This document shows positions 1-6,545 of a stretch of 23,215 bases of DNA, in pieces. Origin of the DNA: Clostridia bacterium. Lineage in GTDB: Bacteria > Bacillota_A > Clostridia > Oscillospirales > CAG-272. The number at the start of each line of letters is the position of its first letter. Position 1 is the stretch's first letter. The notes beneath the pieces are model-generated. The model did not search any database. It worked only from the letters and a program-made list of their open reading frames with translations, and was not told the origin of the DNA. The stretch lies in NCBI GenBank assembly GCA_017462445.1, contig JAFTRB010000001.1, positions 1 to 23,215 of the forward strand, in the 5' to 3' direction. The translations under genes and the position numbers were made by a program.

Positions 1-75
1 AGTAAACAAAACCTAATGAAAATGGAGAAAACCGTAGGTTTTCAACCTTGATTTTTTAGTTCACATAAAAGTTAT

Positions 76-115
76 GGGCGAGGCACAAATTTATTGCACC
101 TCGTCCATTTTGTTT
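76..115 (+). terminator. Putative rho-independent terminator of an upstream plus-strand transcript
   Basis: An 8-bp stem (76-83 with 99-106, one G-T wobble) has an inner CAA/TTG pairing and is followed by ATTTTGTTT. It would end a plus-strand gene lying left of the window. No coding region was found in 1-211 on either strand. A weaker inverted repeat (8-15 with 35-42) lies before it. Confidence 0.45.
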
Positions 116-170
116 ACGGGTAGCCTCGATGAAGCAGCCCCCGGGGTTATTGTGTTTTTTTTATTCCCTA

Positions 171-201
171 GGGTGGAGCTTTGTCAAAGAAAGCTCCGCC
201 C
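171..201 (-). terminator. Strong 3' hairpin behind the lipoprotein gene
   Basis: A 12-bp stem (171-182 with 190-201, one G-T wobble) with a 7-nt loop lies just past the lipoprotein stop codon in transcript direction. The minus strand shows no U-tract directly after it, so it may stabilise or process the 3' end rather than be a classical terminator. The arm GAAAGCTCCGCCCC (189-202) recurs exactly at 5525-5538. Confidence 0.4.
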
Positions 202-211
202 CCGCTCATTA

Positions 212-2464
212 CTACGCGTTCTGAACGATATACTCGGGGTTAACCGTGGGAAAATCATCGGATGTGACTAATCCGCCATCGGTAAGATAGAGGGTGAACT
301 CAAGATCCTCGCCAAAGTATAAGGCAAGATCCTCTGCGTCCGTGGTTGTACCTACAAAGGTGCCACCGTTTGCATCAATTAATAAACTACTTCCCGTAAC
401 AGCACCCGTTATGGTGCATACCATACTGCCATCATCTTCAAGATAGTAGTCGAAGGTGTAGCCAATGTCGATTCCATTGAAATGCAAGACACCATTGGGT
501 GTATCGGTGTATATAGCGAGCCAATCAAAGTATATATCAAGCTTGGGATCGATGTCATATTTGACCGAATTATCTGTGTTTTTGCCGTAGCCGATAGCTT
601 CCAGCGCTTTTTCCACTGTCATACCGGGGAAGGTATAGGCAGGCATAGATACAATGACAAACTCCCCATTCACGGGATCGTACTCTATTACAAGAGGAGT
701 GTCATCGGTCGGATAAGTCCATTCGTAGTCATTGTTATGCAGAGATACATTATCAGCCGGTATGGTGACGGTAGTATTTGTCAGCTGCCCGATATCCTCG
801 ATATAAGCAACCACACAGATATCTCCCTCATCGGCACTCAGGTATAGCTCGACACCAATGTTCGTGTCATTATCCCAAAGCTCCATATGCTGTGCGCCGT
901 AGGTATCATCCTCGCTGCCTGGGATATACTCTTCAAGCGGAATAACCAGAACCTTGTCGCCGGCAGGAGCATTGATAACAACATCCGTGGTGGATATATC
1001 ATACAGCTTTACCGACAGGACACCCTTTGCAACATCGATATCCTTCTTGCCCTCAACATCGCTATTTGTTTCCAAGGTAGCATCTAAATTGAGTGTGGCG
1101 GTAATGCTGTCAATCTCAAATACGCCCTTGAACTGCACATCGGTCTTGATATCGAATGCTCTGATCTCAAAGCCTGCCAAACCCATTGCAAGAGTGGAGA
1201 AGAAGGTCACATCGTAACTCTCCTCGTACTCTGCAATTGTGAGCGCAAGGACAGTCTCAAGCATTGCGACAGTCTCCTCAAGAGTGGGAGGCGAGGGAAT
1301 CTCTTCCCCATCTGTGGGCTCCGGAGCAACAAGCGAGAGGAAAAGATTGTATACAGTCACCTCTCCTATGCCGGCATCTTCAATGATATCGGCAATCTTA
1401 AAGGCCTTCGCCTCGGCAAGCACTGCCTCATACTGGGCGGTAATCTCCTCCTCGGGCACATCCTCGCCCGACATCTTTGCCATGTACTCTACATAGTTAT
1501 GAAGAATAATTGCAAACCTGGGATCGCTCACTATTGAATCATATATCCCCTGCAGTGTAGTCTTGTAGTCCGCGGTGAGCTTAGTGTCAAGCTCCGCAAG
1601 CAGCTCGTTAACGGTAAGAGCGCCAACACGCGCTATCTCTGCAATAAGCTTTTCGCTTGTAAGCTCGGGATTGATGCCTGCAAGAAGATAGTCAAGCACA
1701 TCTGCAAGAGTGGCAGTCTCAAAATCAAGCTCGGCAAAGTAAGCCTTAAGATTATCCACTATGGGCTTGAAATCAATAACCGAGCTGCCCTTGTTCTCAA
1801 AAATGTTGAAGCTGGTGATTGCTCTTTCGCCAAAGACCTGATACATCTCGGCAAGCTCACCCTCGGTCGGCTCAACGCCATCAAGGAGGGCAGAAAGCAT
1901 CTCAACCGCCTGCGCCATAGGAGTATCCTGGCTTATAAAGTAACCGTTCCCGTACTCACTGTAAAGCACGCCATCGACAAGCACATACTTTACCTGGCGT
2001 CCGTCCTCCGAGGTCCACTCCTTGGTCTGCTCGTCATACTCAAAGCCCTCGCTCTCAAGCTGTACATTAACCAATGTATCGGTCTTGGCAACGGTTATGT
2101 AAATATTCCCTTTGGTTTTGAAGCCGTCCTCGTCAAGCACGGGCTCCTCATTCTCATCATATTCCCACTCCGAAATCTGCTCATCAAGCTCATAGGAAAA
2201 CATAAGCTTAGCGCTCTTTGCTCCCTTGAGCTGCAGGGCAACTCCCTGGGAGAGCTTTACTCCCTCGGGTGTGACATCCGCACCGCAATAGTCACAAGTA
2301 TAGTTCCCGTCATCGTCAAGATGGTTGGCGCATTCCACATCAGCGCCGCACACATCACATTTCTGGTCGTGGTCCTCGTCTGTGTGATTTACACAGGGCT
2401 GCGAGCAGGCAACCAATACGAAGAGCATCGACAAAGCCATTAATAAAGCTATTATCTTTTTCAT
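212..2464 (-). CDS. Large secreted lipoprotein with paired CxxC motifs, unknown function
   Basis: This 750-residue protein begins with a lipoprotein signal peptide: MKK, a hydrophobic stretch, then the lipobox LVAC with the lipidated cysteine at residue 20. It should be anchored on the outer face of the membrane. Residues 20-65 hold two short cysteine units (CDVCGADV and CDYCGADV, each preceded by an Asp-rich His/Asn segment), which look like small metal-binding knuckles. Units of this kind occur at the N-terminus of many clostridial surface proteins; that is recollection, not a search. The remaining ~680 residues are acidic, alternating helical and beta-rich segments, with no enzyme motif I recognise. 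AAGGAG precedes the ATG at good spacing. It lies 42 bp behind the 107-residue gene on the same strand and probably shares its transcript. The gene is certain; its function is unknown. Confidence 0.85.
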   Translation of the reverse strand: MKKIIALLMALSMLFVLVACSQPCVNHTDEDHDQKCDVCGADVECANHLDDDGNYTCDYCGADVTPEGVKLSQGVALQLKGAKSAKLMFSYELDEQISEWEYDENEEPVLDEDGFKTKGNIYITVAKTDTLVNVQLESEGFEYDEQTKEWTSEDGRQVKYVLVDGVLYSEYGNGYFISQDTPMAQAVEMLSALLDGVEPTEGELAEMYQVFGERAITSFNIFENKGSSVIDFKPIVDNLKAYFAELDFETATLADVLDYLLAGINPELTSEKLIAEIARVGALTVNELLAELDTKLTADYKTTLQGIYDSIVSDPRFAIILHNYVEYMAKMSGEDVPEEEITAQYEAVLAEAKAFKIADIIEDAGIGEVTVYNLFLSLVAPEPTDGEEIPSPPTLEETVAMLETVLALTIAEYEESYDVTFFSTLAMGLAGFEIRAFDIKTDVQFKGVFEIDSITATLNLDATLETNSDVEGKKDIDVAKGVLSVKLYDISTTDVVINAPAGDKVLVIPLEEYIPGSEDDTYGAQHMELWDNDTNIGVELYLSADEGDICVVAYIEDIGQLTNTTVTIPADNVSLHNNDYEWTYPTDDTPLVIEYDPVNGEFVIVSMPAYTFPGMTVEKALEAIGYGKNTDNSVKYDIDPKLDIYFDWLAIYTDTPNGVLHFNGIDIGYTFDYYLEDDGSMVCTITGAVTGSSLLIDANGGTFVGTTTDAEDLALYFGEDLEFTLYLTDGGLVTSDDFPTVNPEYIVQNA

Positions 2465-2506
2465 TTGTCTTTTCTCCTTTTTGATATAGTAGTTTTATAT
2501 TATGAA

Positions 2507-2830
2507 TTAAGCTTTTCTTTTGTTATTCTCGCAGACACAGGTGCCAATCAGCTCCTCGCCCTGCTTGAAGTATCTGCAATCCACGCAGCAGCCGTCCTCG
2601 AACTCACTCTCTCCGTACTCGCACAGCGCCTGCATCTGGGTGACATATGGACTGCCGTCCTCGGTATACACCGGAGCCAGAATGAAGTCGGGATATATCG
2701 GTATCGGCTCGGCAAGAGCGCTCTCCCTCTCAAAATCATCGTAATAGCCGTAGTAGAGGTCGAAGCTCTGTCCCTCGACACATACCGTCTTGTACAGATC
2801 CCCTTCTTTTATGTCCTTCACATTCTGCAT
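2507..2830 (-). CDS. Small acidic cysteine-containing protein, unknown function
   Basis: This 107-residue protein has no signal peptide or membrane segment. The N-terminal half is rich in Asp, Glu and Tyr. The C-terminal half has five cysteines, in CCVDC (around residue 83) and CVC (around residue 99), plus an isolated one before them, which suggests a small metal-binding or redox-sensitive fold. A strong GGGAGG site precedes the ATG. The gene follows the terminator of the regulator gene and appears to have its own promoter (2874-2902) overlapping that terminator. It is the first gene of a probable two-gene transcript with the lipoprotein. I do not recognise the family. Confidence 0.75.
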   Translation of the reverse strand: MQNVKDIKEGDLYKTVCVEGQSFDLYYGYYDDFERESALAEPIPIYPDFILAPVYTEDGSPYVTQMQALCEYGESEFEDGCCVDCRYFKQGEELIGTCVCENNKRKA

Positions 2831-2846
2831 AAAAACCTCCCTTCAA

Positions 2847-2886
2847 AGAAAAAATCCCTCATACTCTACCTCTAGTATAAGGGATT
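2847..2886 (-). terminator. Terminator of the two-HTH regulator gene
   Basis: A 13-bp stem with one mismatch (2853-2865 with 2874-2886) and an 8-nt loop is followed on the minus strand by six Us (2847-2852). It lies ~60 bp past the stop codon of the regulator gene. Confidence 0.75.
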
Positions 2887-2902
2887 CGGGCGAAAAAAAC
2901 AA
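2874..2902 (-). promoter_or_regulatory. Probable promoter for the 107-residue protein and lipoprotein genes
   Basis: On the minus strand, TTGTTT (2897-2902) and TATACT (2874-2879) are separated by 17 bp. The -10 element lies inside the upstream arm of the preceding gene's terminator hairpin, so the two signals overlap. The -35 match is poor (3 of 6). Confidence 0.45.
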
Positions 2903-2944
2903 TCACCCTGTTTTTCTGTTTTGGTATAGTTTTTCCCGAGGGGC

Positions 2945-4165
2945 TTAAAGGATAAGCGAAAAATCCGACCTGTCCCTGACTCCCGTTTTTTGTACTATCC
3001 TGACCACAGTCTGCTTAACGGTTGACTCGGTTATATACAGTGTCTCGGCAATCTGCCTCGAGGTCATTCCAAAGGCGGCAAGCTTGGCAATCTCCCTCTC
3101 CCTCGCCGTCAGATTGGAGGCTATGTATCTGCCGCGCACCTTTCCGCTCAGGGTCGACCAACCGATGCTGTAAGTCTTGTACAGCTCCTTAACCCCGGCG
3201 AGAGCCTCCTCGCTGACAAGCGCAAGCCTCTCCTCCAGCAAGCCGTCAAAATGGCGCACATACTCCACCAAAATCCCATAGAGGCGGTCGGGCAGAGCCA
3301 GGGAGATCGCCCTGTCAATATGCGATATTGCATCCTTGTCCTTTCCGCTATTATGATATGCCACAGCGCAGGACAGGCGCAGATAGATCTCGGGGATAAT
3401 TGTTCTTTCTACCACCGATTGACTGATCATCGGCTCAATGACATAGGGAATAAGACTCATCGGTCCCAAGCCGTGCATACCCTCCATCTGCTGCTCGCGC
3501 GAGGCAACCGCAAAGGCGGACATATATAGATATTTAATGTAGAAAACTCTCGCCGCCGCGTGGGAATCGGGGGGGAGCGTGTCAAAGCATCCGCGCATAA
3601 ACCACTCGGGGAAATCCTTGTTATCATAGACCGAGCTATCTACAATTGCGAGTGCCAGAGTTATCATTTCCCTCTCCTGCTCATTTCTGTAGGGAGCCTC
3701 GCAGATATGCCTTTTCGCCTCGCCCCAAAGCTCCAGATCCCCTCGCCAGATTGCGCAAAGGGCAAGCAGCATTCCTGCGCCAAGCACCGCATAGAAGCCA
3801 CTGTGATTGCGCAAAAAGTACCTCGCATTATCATATACCTTGTCAATCTCTGCGCGCCTGTAAGCTATCAGGGACTCAAATAACGCCTGCGCCTCGGGAT
3901 TATCCACCAGGGAAAGCGCAACCTCGTCTGCACCACCCGCCCTGTTATATAGCGAGGTCATATCAAGGAACGGGCTACGCCTGGGCATTGGCAGGGTAGG
4001 CTCGCCGCTCCTTCTCGCCCCCTTGGAGGGAGGCATTGCCGTGGCAGGTATCATCCAGGTGCGCTCCCATCTTTGCGCGCCGACAATAAGCCCCTCCTTG
4101 CACATCATCTGTACCCTTCTCGGTGTCAGCCCCCATTTCTCCGCCGCCTGCTTCACTGTAATCAT
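2945..4165 (-). CDS. Transcriptional regulator with N-terminal MerR-like HTH and C-terminal LuxR HTH
   Basis: This 406-residue cytoplasmic protein carries a DNA-binding domain at each end. Residues 1-50 form a MerR/excisionase-like winged helix (VKQAAEKWGLTPRRVQMMC, then an Ile-Pro turn). Residues ~60-330 are helical and TPR-like, probably a ligand- or protein-sensing region. Residues ~340-400 are a LuxR/GerE helix-turn-helix (LTAREREIAKLAAFGMTSRQ, then TESTVKQTV). I place the start at the ATG at 4165 because AGAGGG lies upstream at good spacing; an ATG at 4234 adds 23 residues but has no visible ribosome binding site. It has its own consensus promoter with two operator-like palindromes, which suggests tight or self-regulated expression, and its own terminator. 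No histidine-kinase receiver domain is present. The target genes are unknown. Confidence 0.85.
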   Translation of the reverse strand: MITVKQAAEKWGLTPRRVQMMCKEGLIVGAQRWERTWMIPATAMPPSKGARRSGEPTLPMPRRSPFLDMTSLYNRAGGADEVALSLVDNPEAQALFESLIAYRRAEIDKVYDNARYFLRNHSGFYAVLGAGMLLALCAIWRGDLELWGEAKRHICEAPYRNEQEREMITLALAIVDSSVYDNKDFPEWFMRGCFDTLPPDSHAAARVFYIKYLYMSAFAVASREQQMEGMHGLGPMSLIPYVIEPMISQSVVERTIIPEIYLRLSCAVAYHNSGKDKDAISHIDRAISLALPDRLYGILVEYVRHFDGLLEERLALVSEEALAGVKELYKTYSIGWSTLSGKVRGRYIASNLTAREREIAKLAAFGMTSRQIAETLYITESTVKQTVVRIVQKTGVRDRSDFSLIL

Positions 4166-4270
4166 CGCCTGGCCCTCTTTCCTGTTTCTGTGATTTATCT
4201 GCCCCGATATTTTTCTCCAAAGAGTTTGTTTCATCGGTAAAAAGCTTATCCCTCGTACAAGCTGATAAAA

Positions 4271-4324
4271 ATTTCGCTCAAACGAAGCGCTTTACAGCCT
4301 TATTATACTTCGTTCGAGCGAAAT
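4271..4324. promoter_or_regulatory. Pair of 14-bp operator-like palindromes
   Basis: Two arms, 4271-4287 and 4308-4324, match as inverted copies with one difference. Each contains a near-palindromic 14-mer: TTCGCTCAAACGAA (4273-4286) and TTCGTTCGAGCGAA (4309-4322), with centres 36 bp apart. The right copy fills the spacer between the -35 and -10 boxes of the regulator promoter, and the left copy lies just downstream of the transcription start. This is the classic layout for repressor binding. Confidence 0.7.
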
Positions 4325-4330
4325 TGTCAA
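4302..4330 (-). promoter_or_regulatory. Consensus promoter of the two-HTH regulator gene
   Basis: On the minus strand, TTGACA (4325-4330) and TATAAT (4302-4307) are separated by exactly 17 bp, a full match to the sigma-A consensus. The predicted start near 4295 gives a leader of ~130 nt to the ATG at 4165. Confidence 0.8.
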
Positions 4331-4393
4331 GAGAATACTATGATTTTTTAGTTTTTACTATTTACAGTGACAGCGCCTGAAGAGGATGGATAA

Positions 4394-4771
4394 TTAATTA
4401 CGCTGCGCCCTGAGTCTATCCAGCTCTTCTTGTAGGCTGGCTATCAGCTCCTGTGTTTCGGTAACTCCGTTATCATTTGAAAGATATAAGAGCAGCTCTT
4501 TTGCCATAGTCTTTATTTCCTCGGAGTCAAGGCCGCCCTTGTTCCCCTGAGAATCGAGGTTCTTCATATCCAAAACCTCTGTAAGCCAATATATATGATA
4601 TTTTTCTGTTCTTTCAAACACAGAGCGACGGGTATCCACGGTTTTTACCTTCTTCCAATTATAATGGTCTTCATTTACATATAAATAATACATATATGAT
4701 ACAAACCACCAAGCCGCCATCTTAGCGAGCATTTCTCCCCCGGGGAACGAAAAATTATGTTTGTTTTCCAT
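4394..4771 (-). CDS. Small protein of unknown function
   Basis: This 125-residue protein has a Trp/Tyr-rich segment near the N-terminus (around MAAWWFVSYMYYLYV, residues 18-32), too polar at its ends to be a confident membrane span. A charged C-terminal helix with heptad-like Leu spacing (LIASLQEELDRLRAQ, residues 108-122) suggests a coiled coil and oligomerisation. GAGGAG precedes the ATG. It lies ~45 bp after the interrupted VWA gene on the same strand and may share its transcript. I do not recognise the family. Confidence 0.7.
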   Translation of the reverse strand: MENKHNFSFPGGEMLAKMAAWWFVSYMYYLYVNEDHYNWKKVKTVDTRRSVFERTEKYHIYWLTEVLDMKNLDSQGNKGGLDSEEIKTMAKELLLYLSNDNGVTETQELIASLQEELDRLRAQRN

Positions 4772-4815
4772 ACGCTTATCTCCTCATTTCCGAATTAATC
4801 GTAAAACAATCCGCT

Positions 4816-5460
4816 TTACCTGTCGGCGTCCTCGGGCGGAGTCTCCACCGCTTTAGCCCAATCCTCGGGGATGTCGCAATCCATTCGCATCGAGCACATT
4901 ACATAGTCCACAGCCTCGTATACTCCGCGAGTTCCCTCCGAGGTCTGGCGATAGCTCGCAGCCCGATCGCGCCTGATGCCGATATGCTCGGCGGCACTTG
5001 CCACATCGATATTTGCCGCCACAAACAGAAACTCCCAGCCCTTCGCCTCCTGCTGCTTAATCAGCTCCTTTATTCTGCCGCTGTCATACCTCTGACTCGC
5101 ATTTTCCATACCATCGGTGGTAATGACAAAGAGGGTATGCTCGGGGATATCCTCCTCCCTGGCATAGCGGTGAACCGTTGAGATTTTCTCGATAGACTCG
5201 CCGATAGCGTCATAGAGCGCGGTGCAGCCATAAGCCCTATAATCCTCCCTTGTCAACGGCTCGACATCGGCAATTGGGAGTCTGTCGTGAAGGGTTGAAG
5301 AATTGTTAGAGAAAAGCACCGTAGTAACCAGCGCCTCGCCCTCCATCTCCTTCTGCCTTTACAGCATAGAGTTAAAGCCTCCTACGGTGTCCGCCTCCAT
5401 TCCCGACATCGAGCCGGATCTGTCGATGATGAATACCAATTCTGTAAGTCCTTTTTTCAT
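4816..5460 (-). pseudogene. von Willebrand factor A domain protein interrupted by an in-frame TAA
   Basis: Read from the ATG at 5458-5460, which has a perfect AGGAGG upstream, the frame encodes MKKGLTELVFIIDRSGSMSG, a textbook VWA start with the metal-binding DxSxS motif (Asp13, Ser15, Ser17). After codon 33 a TAA (5359-5361) occurs, and the same frame then continues without gap to 4816. It still carries GCTAL (the MIDAS Thr) and TTDGMEN (the third MIDAS loop). The total is 214 codons, a usual size for small cytoplasmic clostridial VWA proteins. An ATG at 5346 could in principle restart translation, but its AAGGAG touches the start codon, and a restarted product would lack the DxSxS motif. 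TAA ends other genes here, so recoding is unlikely. It is a nonsense mutation or a sequence error. Confidence 0.75.
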
Positions 5461-5707
5461 TTTCTTTCCTCCTTGATTTTTTAAATGTTATAATATCAGT
5501 AAGATATTTTTTCACAGAGGAAGCGAAAGCTCCGCCCCACCTGCGTATTTATTATACAATCAAAAAAGGCAGAAAGGGTCGCTTTGCGAGAGACCTTTTC
5601 TGTCAAAAAGAAATAAACAAGGTATTTGAATTGTTTTACAGAAAGCGCAAGGCTTCCGGCTGTAAAATGCAAAGAAAACAAAAAAATAAAAAAATTTTAA
5701 AAAGGTA
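5461..5707. other. Hairpin-rich intergenic region before the tRNA operon
   Basis: No gene is visible. The region contains an 11-bp stem (5570-5580 with 5592-5602) followed on the minus strand by a U-run (5562-5567), which is a minus-strand terminator with no obvious gene to serve. It also contains a perfect 8-bp inverted repeat (5634-5641 with 5660-5667). They may insulate the leftward VWA gene from the rightward tRNA operon. Confidence 0.5.
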
Positions 5708-5736
5708 TTGACAAAAGAAAAATCATTTGATATAAT
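5708..5736 (+). promoter_or_regulatory. Consensus promoter of the tRNA operon
   Basis: TTGACA (5708-5713), a 17-bp spacer and TATAAT (5731-5736), ending 15 bp before the first tRNA. It is a full consensus match, as expected for a strongly expressed stable-RNA operon. Confidence 0.9.
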
Positions 5737-5751
5737 AGTTGAGCATCTAAC

Positions 5752-5827
5752 GGAAGGTTAGCTCAGTTGGGAGAGCATCTGCCTTACAAGCAGAGGGTCA
5801 CAGGTTCGAGCCCTGTACTTTCCACCA
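5752..5827 (+). tRNA. tRNA-Val (anticodon TAC)
   Basis: This 76-nt cloverleaf has acceptor GGAAGGT pairing with ACTTTCC (one G-T), anticodon loop CTTACAA giving anticodon TAC, a GGTTCGAGCC T-arm, and an encoded CCA end. It is the first of four tRNAs behind one promoter. A small hairpin (5828-5832 with 5836-5840) separates it from the next tRNA. Confidence 0.95.
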
Positions 5828-5851
5828 GTGGTTTTACCACTTTACGGAGAT

Positions 5852-5928
5852 GGCTTGGTAGCTCAGTTGGTTAGAGCGCTAGCCTGTCACGCTAGAGGTC
5901 GTGGGTTCGAGCCCCATCCGAGTCGCCA
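5852..5928 (+). tRNA. tRNA-Asp (anticodon GTC)
   Basis: This 77-nt cloverleaf has anticodon stem CTAGC/GCTAG around loop CTGTCAC, giving anticodon GTC. Discriminator G is followed by an encoded CCA. The acceptor GGCTTGG pairs with CCGAGTC through two G-T wobbles, slightly weak but acceptable. Confidence 0.93.
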
Positions 5929-5945
5929 TTTCCGTGCAAAGACAC

Positions 5946-6021
5946 GCCTCTGTAGCTCAGTTGGTATAGCAGGGGACTGAAAATCCCCGTGTCGTTGGTT
6001 CGATTCCGACCGGAGGCACCA
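5946..6021 (+). tRNA. tRNA-Phe (anticodon GAA)
   Basis: This 76-nt cloverleaf has acceptor GCCTCTG with CGGAGGC, anticodon stem GGGGA/TCCCC around loop CTGAAAA giving anticodon GAA, a GGTTCGATTCC T-arm, and an encoded CCA. Confidence 0.95.
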
Positions 6022-6024
6022 TAT

Positions 6025-6100
6025 GCGGATTTAGCTCATTTGGTAGAGTGCCACCTTGCCAAGGTGGAGGTGGCGGGTTCGAGCCCCGTAATCCGCTCCA
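6025..6100 (+). tRNA. tRNA-Gly (anticodon GCC)
   Basis: This 76-nt cloverleaf has acceptor GCGGATT with AATCCGC, anticodon stem CCACC/GGTGG around loop TTGCCAA giving anticodon GCC, a GGGTTCGAGCCCC T-arm, and an encoded CCA. It starts 3 nt after the Phe tRNA. Its CCA end also forms the base of the operon terminator stem. Confidence 0.95.
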
Positions 6101-6138
6101 AAGAAAAAGACACTCCTTGCGGGTGTCTTTTTCTTTGG
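6098..6138 (+). terminator. Terminator of the tRNA operon
   Basis: A perfect 16-bp inverted repeat (6098-6113 with 6123-6138) with a 9-nt loop has a T-rich right arm (TCTTTTTCTTT). Its left arm starts in the CCA of tRNA-Gly. The right half recurs at 8561-8588. Confidence 0.85.
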
Positions 6139-6249
6139 AGCCCCCATTACGGTGCTGGCGCGTAGCCGCCAAAGCCCGCACTTGCGGCGTAAGACGCAAG
6201 TGTCAAGTTCGGTCTTCGTTAGAAGGGCGAACTTTGGAATCACGCTCCA
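6137..6249 (+). repeat. Structured repeat element, copy 1
   Basis: The copy starts with GGAGCCCCCATTACGG and contains two hairpins: CACTTGCG/CGCAAGTG (6179-6186 with 6195-6202), and AGTTCG plus TCTTC around a GTTA loop, pairing with GAAGG plus CGAACT (6206-6233). It is followed by ACTTTGGAATC and a short CCACCGC stretch. It shares its start, both hairpins and its end with copy 2. There is no convincing reading frame. Confidence 0.6.
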
Positions 6250-6271
6250 CCGCCCCAAAGGGGCGGCTTTT
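6250..6271 (+). terminator. GC-rich terminator-like hairpin between the repeat copies
   Basis: CCGCCCC (6250-6256), an AAA loop, then GGGGCGG (6260-6266) and CTTTTATT. It is a compact strong stem with a short U-tract. It may be a second terminator for the tRNA operon or the 3' end of repeat copy 1. Confidence 0.5.
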
Positions 6272-6297
6272 ATTCCCTCGTGGATGGTTTTTCTTTT

Positions 6298-6506
6298 GGA
6301 GCCCCCATTACGGCGCTGGCGCGTAGGTTGCCGTTCGGGAATACTTAACTATAACCGTTCCGCCATTAGTATGCCGAATGTCTGCCGTCCTCACTTGGCA
6401 AGATACCGCAAAGCGGTATGCGCCTAAGCCCGCACATTGCTTGCAATGTGTTAATTTCAGTCTTCGTTAGAAGAATGAACTTTGGAGTCCACCGCTCCAA
6501 AGAAGT
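6298..6506 (+). repeat. Structured repeat element, copy 2
   Basis: The copy starts with GGAGCCCCCATTACGG as in copy 1. It contains ATACCGC/GCGGTAT (6403-6419), CACATTGC/GCAATGTG (6433-6440 with 6443-6450), and TTCA plus TCTTC around GTTA, pairing with GAAGA plus TGAA (6456-6479). It is ~85 bp longer than copy 1 before the hairpins. Stem sequences differ from copy 1 while pairing is kept. It ends in ACCGCTCCAAAG, an approximate inverse of its CTTTTGGAGC start. Confidence 0.6.
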
Positions 6507-6530
6507 CATCTCTTAAAGATAACTTCTTTG
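6498..6530 (+). promoter_or_regulatory. Hairpin just upstream of the DUF5054 gene
   Basis: A 9-bp stem (6498-6506 with 6522-6530), one mismatch, then a 4-bp stem (6508-6511 with 6517-6520) around CTTAA. It ends 6 nt before the ribosome binding site. No U-tract follows, so it may affect translation or mRNA stability rather than termination. No clear promoter for the DUF5054 gene was found in 6139-6497. Confidence 0.4.
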
Positions 6531-6545
6531 TTAATAGGAGAAAAA

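Noticed and set aside
189..202. GAAAGCTCCGCCCC shared with 5525-5538 as a dispersed repeat
   Set aside because: Only 14 bases match, and the surrounding sequence and hairpin context differ; it could be chance or a common terminator core.
4309..4322. LexA/SOS box at the regulator promoter
   Set aside because: The Bacillota LexA box is GAAC-N4-GTTC; here the order is inverted (GTTC then GAGC), so it does not fit.
5359..5361. TAA recoded as an amino acid
   Set aside because: TAA ends other intact genes in the window (for example at 8270 and 22666), and no recoding signal is seen.
6528..6545. TTG start for the DUF5054 gene
   Set aside because: It falls within the right arm of a hairpin and has no ribosome binding site, while ATG 6546 has AGGAG at correct spacing and gives the usual family start.
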